A stretch of DNA of 64,000 nt. It comes from Bacillota bacterium (lineage in GTDB: Bacteria > Bacillota > UBA5301). Below, in pieces: positions 29,466-40,714 of this stretch. The stretch lies in assembly GCA_017656135.1 (NCBI GenBank), contig JACDOJ010000003.1, forward strand, positions 57,788 through 121,787, given 5' to 3'. The notes under the pieces were generated by a model, which saw only the letters and a list, made by a program, of their open reading frames with translations, ran no database searches and had not been told where the DNA came from. How positions within the stretch are numbered: the first letter of the stretch is position 1; every line of letters begins with the position of its first letter. Both the position numbers and the translations under genes were made by a program.

Positions 29466-30578
29466 CTAAAATACGCTGAAGACGGGCTTGGCCGGCAGAT
29501 AGGTAACCACCGGGACACCCTCAGCCTGAATCCTGTCCTGGTTAATTAAAAACTCAGCTAGGGCAGGAACAATGGGAAATTCCATCACATCATGGCCAGG
29601 ATCCACTACCAAGAGACCAAGAAATTCAGCCTCCTGAGCCTGGTGATACTTAACGTCCGCTGTGATATAGACATCAGCCCCGGCCTTAGCGGCACTAGAA
29701 ATGAACTCGGCACCGCTACCGCATAAAACGGCCACAGTCTGAATCTTCTCCGGGAAACTGCCGGCCACCCGGAGGAAACCACAATCCAAGGCCTTCTTCA
29801 CCATGACCAAAAACTTTTCTACTCCAACGGCCACCTCCAGCTTCCCGATTCGCCCCAGGCCTAAGCGACTGCCCTTATTCGCCAGTGGAAAAAGATCGTA
29901 GGCCACTTCCTCATAGGGATGCGCCTCGAGCATGCTGTTCAAAACTTTAGGGATGAGCGGCTCTGGGACAATGCTCTCCACTTTGACTTCTGAAACCCTT
30001 TCCAGCCGGTTCACGCTGCCGATGTAGGGATTTGCGCCTTCCCGGGGCTGAAAGGTGCCGGTCCCTGAGTAACTGAAAGTACAGTGGCTGTAGTTGCCCA
30101 TGAAACCTGCACCGGCTTCGCAAATGGCATCTCTAACCTGGTCCTGGTGCTCTTGGGGCACCATAACAGCCAACTTGTAGAGTTTCTCGGCGTAGGTTTC
30201 CACCAACACCTTATGATTAGATAAGCCTAAACGTTCCGCCAAGAGATGACTGACGCCCCCTTCGGCCACATCCAAATTGGTGTGGACCGCGATCAGGTTG
30301 ATCCTGTTCCGGGCGGCGTCCAAAATCAAGCGGCCCACTCGGTTTTCCCCGGTGACCGATTTGAGCGGCTTGAAAATCAGGGGGTGATGAGTGACAACCA
30401 AATCGGCTCCTTCTTCGATGGCGGCTTCCAAAGTGGCCTCCCCCATATCCAAGGCCACTAGGATCTTGGTGACGGTAGCATCTCTCTCTCCTACCAAAAG
30501 CCCCACGTTATCCCAATCCGCGGCCGCCTGAGGCGGGGCCCAGTTATTTAGGATCTTTAAGACATCTTTAACCCGCAT
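29466..30578 (-). CDS. Nif3-like dinuclear metal centre protein (YqfO-type with inserted domain)
   Basis: WDNVGLLVGERDATVTKILVALDMGEATLEAA, DLVVTHHPLIFKPLKSV, VDPGHDVMEFPIV. Confidence 0.93.
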   Translation of the reverse strand: MRVKDVLKILNNWAPPQAAADWDNVGLLVGERDATVTKILVALDMGEATLEAAIEEGADLVVTHHPLIFKPLKSVTGENRVGRLILDAARNRINLIAVHTNLDVAEGGVSHLLAERLGLSNHKVLVETYAEKLYKLAVMVPQEHQDQVRDAICEAGAGFMGNYSHCTFSYSGTGTFQPREGANPYIGSVNRLERVSEVKVESIVPEPLIPKVLNSMLEAHPYEEVAYDLFPLANKGSRLGLGRIGKLEVAVGVEKFLVMVKKALDCGFLRVAGSFPEKIQTVAVLCGSGAEFISSAAKAGADVYITADVKYHQAQEAEFLGLLVVDPGHDVMEFPIVPALAEFLINQDRIQAEGVPVVTYLPAKPVFSVF

Positions 30579-31345
30579 AATTTTTCTTTCAGCTCCCATA
30601 AAGTCTCTAGTTTACTCCGTAGCTCTCGGCGGCGGATTCTTGTGCTCTCCACTTCCGGTATGTTCTGTAAGATGCGGTTCAAATTATTTTTCTTGTCTTC
30701 TAAAAAGCCTGAGGCCTTTTCAGGATCCTCCCCTAGTAGCGGCACCAGCTCCAACATCGTCTGCAGAGGCAAATAACGGTGATAATCAAACTCACGGGCA
30801 AATAGCCTCTGCATCCCCGCATGCAAAGAGCTTAAGCTAGGGTATGGTCTAACGAGGGCCGACTCCAAGTCTCCGGGATGCGCCTGAATAATCTCATACC
30901 AGCGAAACTCATGAACCAAAAGCTCTCTCTGAATGGAGTAATTATTCAACAAAAGGTACTGCCTGAGCTTGTAGGCATAATCCATAGGACCCAAAACCAA
31001 CCTTGAGAGCCCTTGAACAACCCTCTTCCCTTTACGGAGGATCTCCGCGGTGGTGGCGCTCCCCAGACCGGCGATGATGGCCACCTCTACCTCACCTGGC
31101 TCAACACAATCCAAGCCGTAGCCCTTGCGAATCTCGACCACCAATTCCAAGCCGGCATTGACGATCTTTTGCACCGCTTGGTGGTAGGGACGGAGATTGT
31201 ACTCCACTCCGATAATTTTCCGGTTAGGATTGATCCGAGCCAACTGGATGGGAACGGTAGCATGGTCAGTGCCAACATCCACCACTCCGGAATCAGGTGG
31301 AACCAAGTCTACTATTGTCCTTAGTCGTTCCGATAATGGCACCAA
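30557..31345 (-). CDS. trmK: tRNA (adenine(22)-N1)-methyltransferase TrmK
   Basis: LSERLRTIVDLVPPDSGVVDVGTDHATVPIQLAR...VAIIAGLGSATTAEIL; downstream of dnaG-rpoD. Confidence 0.92.
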   Translation of the reverse strand: MVPLSERLRTIVDLVPPDSGVVDVGTDHATVPIQLARINPNRKIIGVEYNLRPYHQAVQKIVNAGLELVVEIRKGYGLDCVEPGEVEVAIIAGLGSATTAEILRKGKRVVQGLSRLVLGPMDYAYKLRQYLLLNNYSIQRELLVHEFRWYEIIQAHPGDLESALVRPYPSLSSLHAGMQRLFAREFDYHRYLPLQTMLELVPLLGEDPEKASGFLEDKKNNLNRILQNIPEVESTRIRRRELRSKLETLWELKEKLCGLKMS

Positions 31346-31424
31346 CCAATCACCCTGAAAAAAACAAACTTTTTCAAAAGTTTCCCATTATTTGTATGTT
31401 CTACAGAAAGCAAGGACTTCCTTT

Positions 31425-31456
31425 CAGAAAAAGAAAAACCACCACTTAAGTGGTGG
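31425..31456 (-). terminator. Terminator downstream of the CAT-anticodon tRNA
   Basis: minus CCACCACTT-AAGTGGTGG then TTTTTCTTTTTC. Confidence 0.85.
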
Positions 31457-31472
31457 AGTACTGACAAAAATA

Positions 31473-31547
31473 TGGTGGGCCCACCTGGATTCGAACCAGG
31501 GACCAACCGGTTATGAGCCGGTGGCTCTACCGCTGAGCTATAGGCCC
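31473..31547 (-). tRNA. tRNA with CAT anticodon (elongator Met or Ile2)
   Basis: GGGCCTATAGCTCAGCGGTAGAGCCACCGGCTCATAACCGGTTGGTCCCTGGTTCGAATCCAGGTGGGCCCACCA folds as a cloverleaf; encoded CCA. Confidence 0.93.
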
Positions 31548-31603
31548 ATCCCAAACTCTATCGCACAAATTATTATACGTCATAACAGCCAAAAGGTCAA
31601 CCT

Positions 31604-32713
31604 CTAGTCGAGGAAGTCCTTGAGTTTCCGGCTGCGGCTGGGATGACGCAGCTTACGCAGGGCTTTGGCCTCTATCTGGCGGATACGTTCTCTGGTAACA
31701 CCAAAGACTTTACCGACTTCCTCCAGGGTACGGGCTCTACCGTCATCTAAGCCAAAGCGCAGACGGAGTACCTTTTTCTCCCTGGGAGTGAGGGTATCTA
31801 AAACCTCCTCCAGCTGCTCTTTAAGCATGGAATAGGAGGCAGCCTCCGCTGGAGCCGGAGAATCCTCGTCTTCGATGAAATCACCCAGATGACTGTCTTC
31901 CTCTTCCCCAATGGGGGTCTCCAAAGACACCGGCTCCTGGCTGATCTTCAAAATCTCCCTGACTCGTTCTTCGGTCAGACCCATCTCTTTAGCAATCTCC
32001 TCCGGGGTCGGGTCCCGTCCCAACTCCTGGAGGAGCTTACGGTTGACCCTAATCAACTTGTTGATAGTCTCGACCATGTGGACCGGAATCCTGATGGTTC
32101 TGGCCTGATCAGCGATGGCCCTGGTGATGGCCTGCCGAATCCACCAGGTGGCATAGGTGCTGAACTTGTAGCCCTTGCTGTAGTCAAATTTCTCCACCGC
32201 TTTGATTAGGCCCAAGTTTCCCTCTTGAATCAGATCCAAAAAGAGCATGCCCCGACCAACATAGCGCTTGGCTATACTTACTACCAAGCGCAGGTTGGCT
32301 TCGGCCAAGCGCCGCCGGGCGCTCTCGTCTCCTTCCTGGATCCGTTTTGCCAGCTCCACTTCTTCCTCTGCGGTGAGCAACGGTACCCGGCCAATCTCTT
32401 TGAGGTACATCCGCACCGGATCATCCAAGCTGATTCCCTCAGGCACAGTGAGATCCAAATCAGCCTCTTCGCCGATATCTTCATCAGCATCATGAGTTTC
32501 TTTGTCGATCTCTACATCGGCGTCTAAGTCGGCTATGATATCAATGCCGCTCTCAGCGATGTGCCCATAGATGTTGTCAATTTCTTCCGGAGAGAGATCG
32601 ATGCTCTGGAGTTTATCCATGATATCTTTGTAGCTGAGGCTCCCAGTGCGTTTCCCTTCGGCAAGCAGTTCTTGTACTTCAGGGATATCCATAACTGTTT
32701 TGGTCTTGGCCAT
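31604..32713 (-). CDS. rpoD: Primary RNA polymerase sigma factor (SigA/RpoD)
   Basis: [56 protein letters not shown]; region 4 [24 protein letters not shown]. Confidence 0.99.
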   Translation of the reverse strand: MAKTKTVMDIPEVQELLAEGKRTGSLSYKDIMDKLQSIDLSPEEIDNIYGHIAESGIDIIADLDADVEIDKETHDADEDIGEEADLDLTVPEGISLDDPVRMYLKEIGRVPLLTAEEEVELAKRIQEGDESARRRLAEANLRLVVSIAKRYVGRGMLFLDLIQEGNLGLIKAVEKFDYSKGYKFSTYATWWIRQAITRAIADQARTIRIPVHMVETINKLIRVNRKLLQELGRDPTPEEIAKEMGLTEERVREILKISQEPVSLETPIGEEEDSHLGDFIEDEDSPAPAEAASYSMLKEQLEEVLDTLTPREKKVLRLRFGLDDGRARTLEEVGKVFGVTRERIRQIEAKALRKLRHPSRSRKLKDFLD

Positions 32714-34548
32714 TACCGTTCCCCCCTTTCGCTGGCAGATTGCACATCTTTATATAAGTGAATATATTTTACGAGCAACCGGTTAATATCTGTGACTTGT
32801 CCAATATTACGTATGTTAACCAATTTCTGAATCAAATCCTTCAGTTCCTCCTGGAAATAGTGTGTCCTTAGTTTAGCCATACAGTCGTGCACATTCTCTA
32901 TCGACCACTGTAATTCCTCGGAAAAATTGAGCTGGCTAAATATTTTTTTTACTTCTGGATCCTCGAACCTATCCAGCATCTGGGCAGGGGTTATCTCCTG
33001 GCCGCTGGTGGCAACCTCCAAAACTGTTCTGGCTATTTCCAGGACCTGACGGTCGGTGAAATACTTCAAACCTTCCCGCGGAAACTCTCGAGCAAACTCT
33101 CTGTTTTGAAGCAATAATTTTAAGGCCGCCATCTCAACGGGTGACCGAGGTGTCGGCCGTACTCGAGGCGCGCTATTGTGGCCTTGTCCAGTTATATTAT
33201 TACGAATACCCGGTAAAATATTCCTTTTTTTCTCTTTCCGCAGACGCTTTTCATACTGCTGCAGCTCCCGCACGAGGGCTCCGGTACTGATTCCAATTTT
33301 TCTGGCCACCAACTCCAAGTACGCTTCTCTGGCCACAGCACTGTTTATGCCGGTTAAAATTGGTAGCACTGCCCGGGCGGCTTTAACCCGCTCATTGACC
33401 TCTCTGAGATCGAACCCGGCCAAACTGCGGTCAATCTTGTAATCCAGCAGGGGAACAGCATTCTGGACCGCCTGCTGAAAGACGTGTTTCCCTTCCCGGC
33501 GGATCAATGAATCAGGGTCTTCCCCCTCCGGTAGTACAACCACTTTGACCTCTAAGCCATACTTATTCAAAATCTCCAGACCTCGCCAGGTGGCAGTCTC
33601 CCCGGCGGTGTCCCCGTCGTAAGCGATGAGGGCCTTTGATGTAAATCTACTCAAAAGCCGTACTTGTCCCTCTGTTAATGAAGTCCCTAGTGAAGCCAGT
33701 GCCGAGGTGAAGCCATGGCTGTGTAAGGCAATCACATCCATGTACCCCTCGACAATCAGCGCAGGCTCTCCGCGGCGCAGTGCCTTTTTAGCTTGGTCTA
33801 ACCCGTAAAGGTGGGCGCCTTTGGTGAAAATCTCGGTCTCCGGGGAGTTCAGATACTTGGGAGCCGTGTCGTCTTTCTCCAAAACGCGCCCACCAAAAGC
33901 AATAACCTTGCCACGCTGGTCTTTAATGGGAAAGATCAGGCGGTCCCTGAAACGGTCATAATAGCCACTCCCACCCCTTTTGGGCAGTATCAAACCGGCC
34001 CCGAGGATCTCCTGATGGGTGTACCCCCGCTTTAACAACACATTAAGGAGGTCATCCCAGTCCGGATTTGCGTAACCTAAAGAGAAAGCCTCAACGGCTT
34101 CCTTGTTAATTCCTCGGAGTTTCAGGTACTCCCGGGCTTTCTGGGCTTCAGGCGCAGTTTTCAGCAGGTGAGCAAAGTATTTGGCGGCGAGGCTAGTGAT
34201 CGCCAAAAGCCGCCGTTCTCTTTCAGCCTTCCTCCGGTCCAAAGGGCTGTATTCCTGCTCCTCTATGGGAATACCGGCTTTTTCCGCCAATAGCCCTACG
34301 GCTTCCGGAAAGCTGAGGTTCTCAATGTCCATAATGAAGGAAAAAACATTGCCCCCGGCCCCACAGCCAAAACAGTGATAGAGCTGAGTTTCAGGACTGA
34401 CAGTAAAAGAAGGAGTCCTCTCATTGTGGAACGGGCATAACCCGACCAGGTTTCGACCTCTTCTCTTCAACCGGACGTATTCACCTATTATCTTTACGAT
34501 GTCAGAACCGTCTCTGACCCGCTCGATGAACTCCTGGGAGAAACGCAC
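32713..34548 (-). CDS. dnaG: DNA primase DnaG
   Basis: zinc finger [29 protein letters not shown]; Toprim [11 protein letters not shown]...AYDGDTAG. Confidence 0.98.
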   Translation of the reverse strand: MRFSQEFIERVRDGSDIVKIIGEYVRLKRRGRNLVGLCPFHNERTPSFTVSPETQLYHCFGCGAGGNVFSFIMDIENLSFPEAVGLLAEKAGIPIEEQEYSPLDRRKAERERRLLAITSLAAKYFAHLLKTAPEAQKAREYLKLRGINKEAVEAFSLGYANPDWDDLLNVLLKRGYTHQEILGAGLILPKRGGSGYYDRFRDRLIFPIKDQRGKVIAFGGRVLEKDDTAPKYLNSPETEIFTKGAHLYGLDQAKKALRRGEPALIVEGYMDVIALHSHGFTSALASLGTSLTEGQVRLLSRFTSKALIAYDGDTAGETATWRGLEILNKYGLEVKVVVLPEGEDPDSLIRREGKHVFQQAVQNAVPLLDYKIDRSLAGFDLREVNERVKAARAVLPILTGINSAVAREAYLELVARKIGISTGALVRELQQYEKRLRKEKKRNILPGIRNNITGQGHNSAPRVRPTPRSPVEMAALKLLLQNREFAREFPREGLKYFTDRQVLEIARTVLEVATSGQEITPAQMLDRFEDPEVKKIFSQLNFSEELQWSIENVHDCMAKLRTHYFQEELKDLIQKLVNIRNIGQVTDINRLLVKYIHLYKDVQSASERGER

Positions 34549-34604
34549 TAAGATACCTCCTGCCGAACAGTACTACTGAATTCGACAAGAGGCAGTAAAC
34601 TCCT

Positions 34605-35633
34605 TTAGTATTGCCGCCAGTTGTGGGGGACGAAATGCTCCAGGAACTTGTGAATGGCGTAGCGATCAGTCATACCGGCGATATAGTCGGCCGCCAGGCG
34701 GGGAACCACAGCATCTGTCACCTCTCCCTTATACCCAGATTCCCGAACCAAGTCCTCTACATGGGTAAGGTAATAGTGATACAGCTGCTGCAGGAGCTCT
34801 TTGGCTTTAGCCTCTTCCTTTTTGGCCACAGAGCCGATGTAGACAGTGGTAAAGAGGAATTCCCTTAAGTTTGTCATCGCTTCCGCCACCTTTGGGCTCT
34901 GGCGGATCTCTCTCTGGCCCAGGCTCTCCTGGACTATGTCCTTGACCAGGGTATCGATTCTCTGCCCTGAGCCGGTACCCAAGATCTCAACCGCCTCTTT
35001 TGGCAAATCCTGCTCAGAAAGCAATCCGGCCCTGATGGCGTCATCGATATCGTGGTTTATGTAGGCAATCCGGTCGGCAATGCGGACAATTTGTCCTTCG
35101 AGAGTCTCAGGGAGCTCCGGGCCGGTATGTTTAAGAATTCCGTCTCTGACCTCGTAGGTCAGGTTTAGCCCCGGATAAGCAGAGCTCTTACGCTCCAGCA
35201 CCTCCACCACCCGCAGACTCTGCTGGTTGTGGGCGAACTCAAAAGGAGTAACCGCATTCAACGCCTCTTCTCCAGCATGTCCAAAAGGAGTATGCCCCAA
35301 ATCATGGCCAAGGGCGATGGCCTCAGTCAAGTCCTCGTTTAACCTAAGGCCCCGGGCAATAGTCCGGGAGATCTGGGCTACCTCCAGGGTGTGGGTGAGT
35401 CGAGTGCGGTAGTGGTCCCCTTCCGGTGCGATGAAGACCTGGGTCTTGTGTTTCAGACGCCTGAAGGCCTTGGAGTGAATGATCCGATCTCGGTCCCGCT
35501 GAAAGCAAGTCCGGTATTTACAGGGCGGCTCCTCGAACTTCCGACCTATGCTGGCCCCACTTTTAGCGGCAAAAGGCGCCAGATGCGCCTCTTCCCATTC
35601 CTCCTGCTGTATTCTCTGCCAACCGTTGTCCAT
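34605..35633 (-). CDS. Deoxyguanosinetriphosphate triphosphohydrolase-like HD protein
   Basis: RDRIIHSKAFRRLKHKTQVFIAPEGDHYRTRLTHTLEVAQISRTIA; HDLGHTPFGHAGEEAL. Confidence 0.95.
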   Translation of the reverse strand: MDNGWQRIQQEEWEEAHLAPFAAKSGASIGRKFEEPPCKYRTCFQRDRDRIIHSKAFRRLKHKTQVFIAPEGDHYRTRLTHTLEVAQISRTIARGLRLNEDLTEAIALGHDLGHTPFGHAGEEALNAVTPFEFAHNQQSLRVVEVLERKSSAYPGLNLTYEVRDGILKHTGPELPETLEGQIVRIADRIAYINHDIDDAIRAGLLSEQDLPKEAVEILGTGSGQRIDTLVKDIVQESLGQREIRQSPKVAEAMTNLREFLFTTVYIGSVAKKEEAKAKELLQQLYHYYLTHVEDLVRESGYKGEVTDAVVPRLAADYIAGMTDRYAIHKFLEHFVPHNWRQY

Positions 35634-35645
35634 ATCGACACCCTC

Positions 35646-35918
35646 TTAGATCTTGCCGGTTAACATAAGAACACCTAGAACAATGAAGGCCACAGCAGCC
35701 ACATTCTGGATGATATTAGGTGGGATGAGTTTGCTGATCGCAACCCCTGCCACTACGCCTATCAACGAAGAAACCACCAGTGCACTGGCTGAGCCGGCAA
35801 AGACGGCCAGCGGCGATTTTTCTTGGGCCACCAGGAGCATGGTAGCCAATTGTGTCTTATCTCCCAACTCTGCCAGAAAGACTAGTCCGAAGGTGCTAAG
35901 AAAGGTTTGCCAGAACAA
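35646..35918 (-). CDS. GDT1/UPF0016-family small membrane protein (single repeat)
   Basis: LVFLAELGDKTQLATMLLVAQ (E-x-G-D-K-T/S motif). Confidence 0.88.
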   Translation of the reverse strand: MFWQTFLSTFGLVFLAELGDKTQLATMLLVAQEKSPLAVFAGSASALVVSSLIGVVAGVAISKLIPPNIIQNVAAVAFIVLGVLMLTGKI

Positions 35919-35946
35919 GTTGACCCCACCTTTTGCAAAGCTCTAA

Positions 35947-35971
35947 ACCGGGGGCAGTTCCTGCCCCCGGT
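35947..35971 (-). terminator. Terminator-like hairpin downstream of ppdK
   Basis: ACCGGGGGCAG-TTC-CTGCCCCCGGT perfect inverted repeat; weak T tract. Confidence 0.65.
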
Positions 35972-35983
35972 CCTAAGTTAGTT

Positions 35984-38617
35984 TTACTGGTTGTTCCTCA
36001 AACAGGCCTGAGCGGCTGCCAGTCTCGCCACCGGAACCCTGTAAGGTGAACAGGATACGTAGTCGAGCCCTACTTGATCGAAGAACTCGATGCTATCCGG
36101 ATCACCGCCGTGCTCACCGCAGACGCCCAACTTGAGATTAGGATTGGCCTTCCTACCCCGCTCGACACCGATCTTGACCAGTTCACCTACGCCCACCTGG
36201 TCGATGGACCGGAAGGGATCAGAGGACAAGATTCCCTTCTCTAGGTAAACCGGGAGGAAAGAACCGGAGTCATCTCGGGAATAACCAAGAGTCATCTGGG
36301 TCAAGTCGTTGGTTCCAAAGGAGAAGAACTCAGCTGTCTCCGCAATCTCATCGGCGATCAGCGTTGCCCTGGGGACCTCGATCATCGTACCTACTTTGAA
36401 TTTGAGCTCGACACCGTATTTGGCTTCCACCTCTTTGGCCACTCTGAAAACCATATCCCGGAGAATCTCGAACTCAGCCCGAGTACCGATCAAGGGAATC
36501 ATGATCTCCGGTTCGACGTAAATCTCCTCTTCCTGCAGTTCGGCAGCGGCAGCCAAAATAGCCCGCACCTGCATTTCATAGATCTCTTCAAAGGTTATGC
36601 CTAAACGACAGCCTCTATGCCCTAGCATAGGGTTAAACTCTACCAGAGAGTCAACCTTCCGACTGACCTCGGCCGGTGTCTTGCCCATACTCTCCGCCAG
36701 CTCGGCAATCTGTTCCGGCTCATGAGGCAGGAACTCATGCAGGGGCGGATCCAGCAGCCTGATGGTAACCGGCAGATCTCCCATCACCCGGAAGATGTCT
36801 TTGAAGTCACCCCGCTGCATGGGCTCAAGTTTCTTAAGGGCCCTGCTCCGATCTTCAGAGTTGTCAGAGAGAATCATCTCCCGAACGGCTTTAATTCGGT
36901 CTTCGGCGAAAAACATGTGCTCCGTACGACAGAGCCCAACACCCTCAGCACCGAATTTGAGCGCCATGGCGGCATCCGACGGGGTATCGGCATTGGCCCT
37001 GACGCCCAGCCTCCGATAGCGGTCAGCCCACTCCATCAGCCGACCGAAGTAACCGCTGAGTTCTGGCTGGATCAGCGGGACCTGACCAATGATTACCTCA
37101 CCGGTGCTGCCGTTCAAGGTCAACCAGGTGCCTTCTCGAACCACTTTATCACCTACGTAAAAACACTTATTAGCCAGATCCACCTTGATGGCAGAGCACC
37201 CAGCAACACAGCACTTGCCCATACCTCTGGCCACTACAGCAGCGTGGGAGGTCATGCCGCCGCGGGAAGTGAGAATACCTTCGGCCACGTGCATGCCGCC
37301 GATATCCTCTGGAGAGGTCTCGGTTCGAACCAAGATGACTTTCTCCCCGTTAGCCGCCCATTTTTCCGCGTCTTCGGCGGTGAAGACCACTTTACCTACA
37401 GCGGCACCGGGGGATGCCGGAAGACCTTTGGCCACCGGTTTAAACTTGGCCTTCGGATCCAGCATGGGATGGAGCAGTTGGTCCAGCTGATCCGGAGAGA
37501 CCCGCATAACGGCCTCTTCCTCAGAAATCAGACCCTCTTCGACCATTTCCACAGCTATGCGAACCGCGGCCTGGGCGGTACGTTTCCCGTTCCTGGTCTG
37601 TAGCAGAAACAGCTCACCCTCTTGGATGGTGAACTCCAAGTCCTGCATATCCCGATAGTGGCGCTCGAGCTTCTGATAGATATCAACCAACTGCTTATAA
37701 ACGGCAGGGTTGGTCTCCTCCAAGGTCTTGATAGGCTGAGGTGTCCGGATGCCGGCTACAACGTCTTCCCCTTGAGCGTTCATCAGGTACTCACCAAAGA
37801 AACGCTTTTCACCGGTAGCAGGATCTCTAGTAAAGGCCACTCCGGTACCGGAGTTCTCACCTAAGTTACCGAAGACCATGGTCTGCACGTTGACGGCGGT
37901 GCCCCAGTCTCCGGGAATGTTGTTAAGGGCCCGGTACTTAATGGCCCTGGGGTTGTTCCAGGAGTTAAAGACAGCGTTGATAGCCCCGACCAGCTGCTCC
38001 CAGGGATCATCTGGGAAGGGCCGATCAAGCTTGGACCTGACCAACTTCTTGTACTCGGAAACCAATTCTTTCAGGTCCTGGGCAGTCAGCTCGGTATCCA
38101 GCTCTGCTCCTCTGGCCTCTTTCTTGGCCTCCAAGAGCTTCTCAAACTCTTCATGCTCGAGACCCAGCACCACATCGGAGTACATTTGAATGAAACGGCG
38201 GTAGCTATCGTAAGCGAACCGCTCGTTTCCGGTCTTTTTAATGAGGCCCTGAACGGTCTCGTCATTGAGACCCAGGTTCAAGACGGTATCCATCATCCCC
38301 GGCATAGACACTCTGGCCCCGGAACGAACCGAAACCAGCAGGGGATTGTCACTCCCGCCAAACTGCTTGCCCATAGTCTCTTCGAGTTTTGCTAGATTGG
38401 CCCGGATCTCTTCTTCTAGCCCCTCTGGCCACTGGTGATTCTGAGTGTAGTAGATGCAAGCTTCCGTGGTGATGGTAAAACCTGGCGGAACCGGAATCCC
38501 TAGATTAGCCATCTCTGCCAGGTTTGCGCCTTTGCCCCCTAGAAGATCGCGCATTTTGGCATTGCCTTCAGTCTGGCCGCGTCCAAAAAAATAAACCATC
38601 TTCCCCGACATTTGCAT
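35984..38617 (-). CDS. ppdK: Pyruvate, phosphate dikinase
   Basis: [41 protein letters not shown]; swivel [25 protein letters not shown] near 38617/38611 after GGGAGG preferred over 38761. Confidence 0.97.
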   Translation of the reverse strand: MQMSGKMVYFFGRGQTEGNAKMRDLLGGKGANLAEMANLGIPVPPGFTITTEACIYYTQNHQWPEGLEEEIRANLAKLEETMGKQFGGSDNPLLVSVRSGARVSMPGMMDTVLNLGLNDETVQGLIKKTGNERFAYDSYRRFIQMYSDVVLGLEHEEFEKLLEAKKEARGAELDTELTAQDLKELVSEYKKLVRSKLDRPFPDDPWEQLVGAINAVFNSWNNPRAIKYRALNNIPGDWGTAVNVQTMVFGNLGENSGTGVAFTRDPATGEKRFFGEYLMNAQGEDVVAGIRTPQPIKTLEETNPAVYKQLVDIYQKLERHYRDMQDLEFTIQEGELFLLQTRNGKRTAQAAVRIAVEMVEEGLISEEEAVMRVSPDQLDQLLHPMLDPKAKFKPVAKGLPASPGAAVGKVVFTAEDAEKWAANGEKVILVRTETSPEDIGGMHVAEGILTSRGGMTSHAAVVARGMGKCCVAGCSAIKVDLANKCFYVGDKVVREGTWLTLNGSTGEVIIGQVPLIQPELSGYFGRLMEWADRYRRLGVRANADTPSDAAMALKFGAEGVGLCRTEHMFFAEDRIKAVREMILSDNSEDRSRALKKLEPMQRGDFKDIFRVMGDLPVTIRLLDPPLHEFLPHEPEQIAELAESMGKTPAEVSRKVDSLVEFNPMLGHRGCRLGITFEEIYEMQVRAILAAAAELQEEEIYVEPEIMIPLIGTRAEFEILRDMVFRVAKEVEAKYGVELKFKVGTMIEVPRATLIADEIAETAEFFSFGTNDLTQMTLGYSRDDSGSFLPVYLEKGILSSDPFRSIDQVGVGELVKIGVERGRKANPNLKLGVCGEHGGDPDSIEFFDQVGLDYVSCSPYRVPVARLAAAQACLRNNQ

Positions 38618-38704
38618 CAAACCTCCCTGCTGAATAGTAATATTTGGTACAACGTCAAAAAAAATTATTCTTGAACAGAGAATGGTATCCCTCCTAAGGC
38701 CATC

Positions 38705-38737
38705 CAAAAAAAGAAACGCCCCAAATTGAGGCGTTTC
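38705..38737 (-). terminator. Terminator downstream of recO-DUF4342
   Basis: minus GAAACGCC-TCAATTTGG-GGCGTTTC then TTTTTTT. Confidence 0.8.
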
Positions 38738-38757
38738 AGAAGGAAGTGAGGTTTGGT

Positions 38758-39174
38758 TCACTCCTGTTTTTGGGTAGTATTAATGGCAGAATTAACCCGC
38801 TCGATTTCGATGGTACAGTTGGTGGCCAAGGCAGCCAAGGCTCCCAAAAGGGCCAAATAAGGTGCAAGAACCACCCCCACGACTCCGGCGGTGACCGGCA
38901 AGTCCAAGACGATGTTGTCTTTGGTCTTGACCCTGATCTTAGTCACGTTCCCCTGGCGAATGATCTCCTTCACTTTGTCAATAAGCTCATAGCCCTTGGC
39001 CTGTATCTTTTCCCGTTCCGTTTTCCCTTTTTGTTCCAAGTGAACCAAAGCAGAAACCAGATCCCCACCGGCAGCATCCAAAGCCTCTTTGGCCTCGGTG
39101 TAGCTGATGCCAAGCCGCTCCCGAATGATATCGATTTTCTCCAATTCGGTAAAATCCCTGGACACAGCGCTCAT
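38758..39174 (-). CDS. DUF4342 protein with N-terminal UBA-like domain
   Basis: [32 protein letters not shown] (UBA-like) then [39 protein letters not shown]. Confidence 0.8.
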   Translation of the reverse strand: MSAVSRDFTELEKIDIIRERLGISYTEAKEALDAAGGDLVSALVHLEQKGKTEREKIQAKGYELIDKVKEIIRQGNVTKIRVKTKDNIVLDLPVTAGVVGVVLAPYLALLGALAALATNCTIEIERVNSAINTTQKQE

Positions 39175-39920
39175 CTCCTTATTGATTTCAAGAACTCGCT
39201 GGATTTGGCCTCGACCTCCAGATGATAGCGATAAAAGCCCTCCAACAAGTCCTCAATAGTCTGTTGGTAAGGTTCCAGTTTAATGATTCCCAGTTTGGGC
39301 CAGCCTAAACTGGATAATTTGACCAGAGAAGCGAAAACAGCCGGAGCCACAGCCAGGGCTCCCTGATCCCGTCCGCTGCAGGCCGCACAGAGGGGACCGC
39401 CCTCCTTGAAGCTGAAGGTCGAAAGTTCCTGCCCTCGTCCACAGTTTGTACAAGAGGCAAAATCCACCTGATACCCCAGGGCCGCCAGGAGTTTCAGGCG
39501 GAAAAAGGTAAGCGCATTGCCCAGGGAAACTCGAGACGCCGGGGTTTCCTGCAGGTAATCAAAGAGACCTTTGACCAACACGAAGACATTCTCTGCCGGT
39601 TCGCCCACTGGAAGAAGCTTATCCACCAGTTCACAACAGTAGGTACAAAGGGCGAAGTAATCCAACTCTTCTCGGAGACGGCGGTAAGCCGAAAGTACTT
39701 CTCCCTGGTTCAGTCTTTCCAAGGTACGTCCTGGAAAAAGCAGGTATCGCCCGTAGACAAAGGGCTGGGTAACAGCCAGGTGTTTACTGCGGGGCCTCCG
39801 GGCCCCTTTGGCCACCACATCCAATTTGCCCCGTTCCTTTGACAGTAGATGTACTATGGAATCGGCTTCTCCTAAAGGAAACCGGCGCAGGACCAAACCA
39901 ACTGTAGTGTATGTGCTCAT
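39171..39920 (-). CDS. recO: DNA repair protein RecO
   Basis: TVGLVLRRFPLGEADSIVHLLSKERGKLDVVAKGARRPRS; C4 zinc site CTNCGRG...CAAC. Confidence 0.95.
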   Translation of the reverse strand: MSTYTTVGLVLRRFPLGEADSIVHLLSKERGKLDVVAKGARRPRSKHLAVTQPFVYGRYLLFPGRTLERLNQGEVLSAYRRLREELDYFALCTYCCELVDKLLPVGEPAENVFVLVKGLFDYLQETPASRVSLGNALTFFRLKLLAALGYQVDFASCTNCGRGQELSTFSFKEGGPLCAACSGRDQGALAVAPAVFASLVKLSSLGWPKLGIIKLEPYQQTIEDLLEGFYRYHLEVEAKSSEFLKSIRR

Positions 39921-39923
39921 GGT

Positions 39924-40142
39924 CTATCTCCGAAAGAGGGCAAGGATTAACGATAAGAGCAAGCTAAGGATAATGGAGGTGGCGAGCGGAAAATAGAAGG
40001 TGAAGTTCCCGCGCTTGATGACTATGTCCCCAGGGAGTTTGCCCAAACTGGGGAAGGCTCCCAATAGCCTTAACAAGAGACCTAAAGCGACGATTATTAA
40101 GCCGGTGGTAATCAGAATTCTGGAAAAGGCAGATGTATCCAA
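39924..40142 (-). CDS. DUF2905 small membrane protein
   Basis: RILITTGLIIVALGLLLRLLGAFPSLGKLPGDIVIKRGNFTFYFPLATSIILSLLLSL; TTG start likely. Confidence 0.85.
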   Translation of the reverse strand: MDTSAFSRILITTGLIIVALGLLLRLLGAFPSLGKLPGDIVIKRGNFTFYFPLATSIILSLLLSLILALFRR

Positions 40143-40150
40143 GAGACTCC

Positions 40151-40696
40151 CTACCTTTCTCCGCTGAAACGCTCGTACTCGCTGAAAATGCATCCGCAGT
40201 AGGGCTGGCGGTAAAGCTGCAGCTGTTTGGCCCGGCCCACTGCAGATTTGTACCCTTCCCGAAAGTCTCGGTAGATGAAGGGAATTCCTTCCTTCTCCCC
40301 TATTTTCTCCCCAAGCTCAGCGATTAAGGCATGATCCTGGAAGGGGCTGACCAGTAAAGTGCTGCTGAAACCGGCGTACCCTTGCTCTTTGGCCCTCTTG
40401 GCCGTCTTGGCCAAACGCAGGCTGTAGCAGGTCCGGCAGCGTTCTTTCCCCTGACCGCTGACGGCCTTGAGAAAGTCTTGAAAAGGGTACTCGCTACTGA
40501 CCTCCACCGGAAAATTCTGCATTTCTGCATACTGGAGGAGAGTGTCCCTGCGGCGAAGGTATTCCCGGTAGGGGTGAATGTTGGGATTGAAGAAAAAGCC
40601 GTAAACTTCAAAACCTTCCTCCCGCAGGGCCTTCAAGGGATAGATGGTGCACGGTCCACAGCAGTTGTGGAGCAATATTTTCTCCTTCTCACTCAT
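40151..40696 (-). CDS. queH: Epoxyqueuosine reductase QueH
   Basis: ILLHNCCGPCTIYPLKALREEGFEVYGFFFNPNIHPYREY; CRTCY; YCGCIFSEYER. Confidence 0.95.
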   Translation of the reverse strand: MSEKEKILLHNCCGPCTIYPLKALREEGFEVYGFFFNPNIHPYREYLRRRDTLLQYAEMQNFPVEVSSEYPFQDFLKAVSGQGKERCRTCYSLRLAKTAKRAKEQGYAGFSSTLLVSPFQDHALIAELGEKIGEKEGIPFIYRDFREGYKSAVGRAKQLQLYRQPYCGCIFSEYERFSGER

Positions 40697-40714
40697 CTCT
40701 GGCGGTACCTCCGG

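Noticed and set aside
31321-31607. Small ORFs over the tRNA (31321-31554 minus, 31392-31607 plus)
   Set aside because: Translate through the tRNA and its terminator; not coding.
36722-37603. 293-aa plus-strand ORF
   Set aside because: Fully antisense to ppdK, which has strong family motifs; no recognisable domain; typical shadow ORF.
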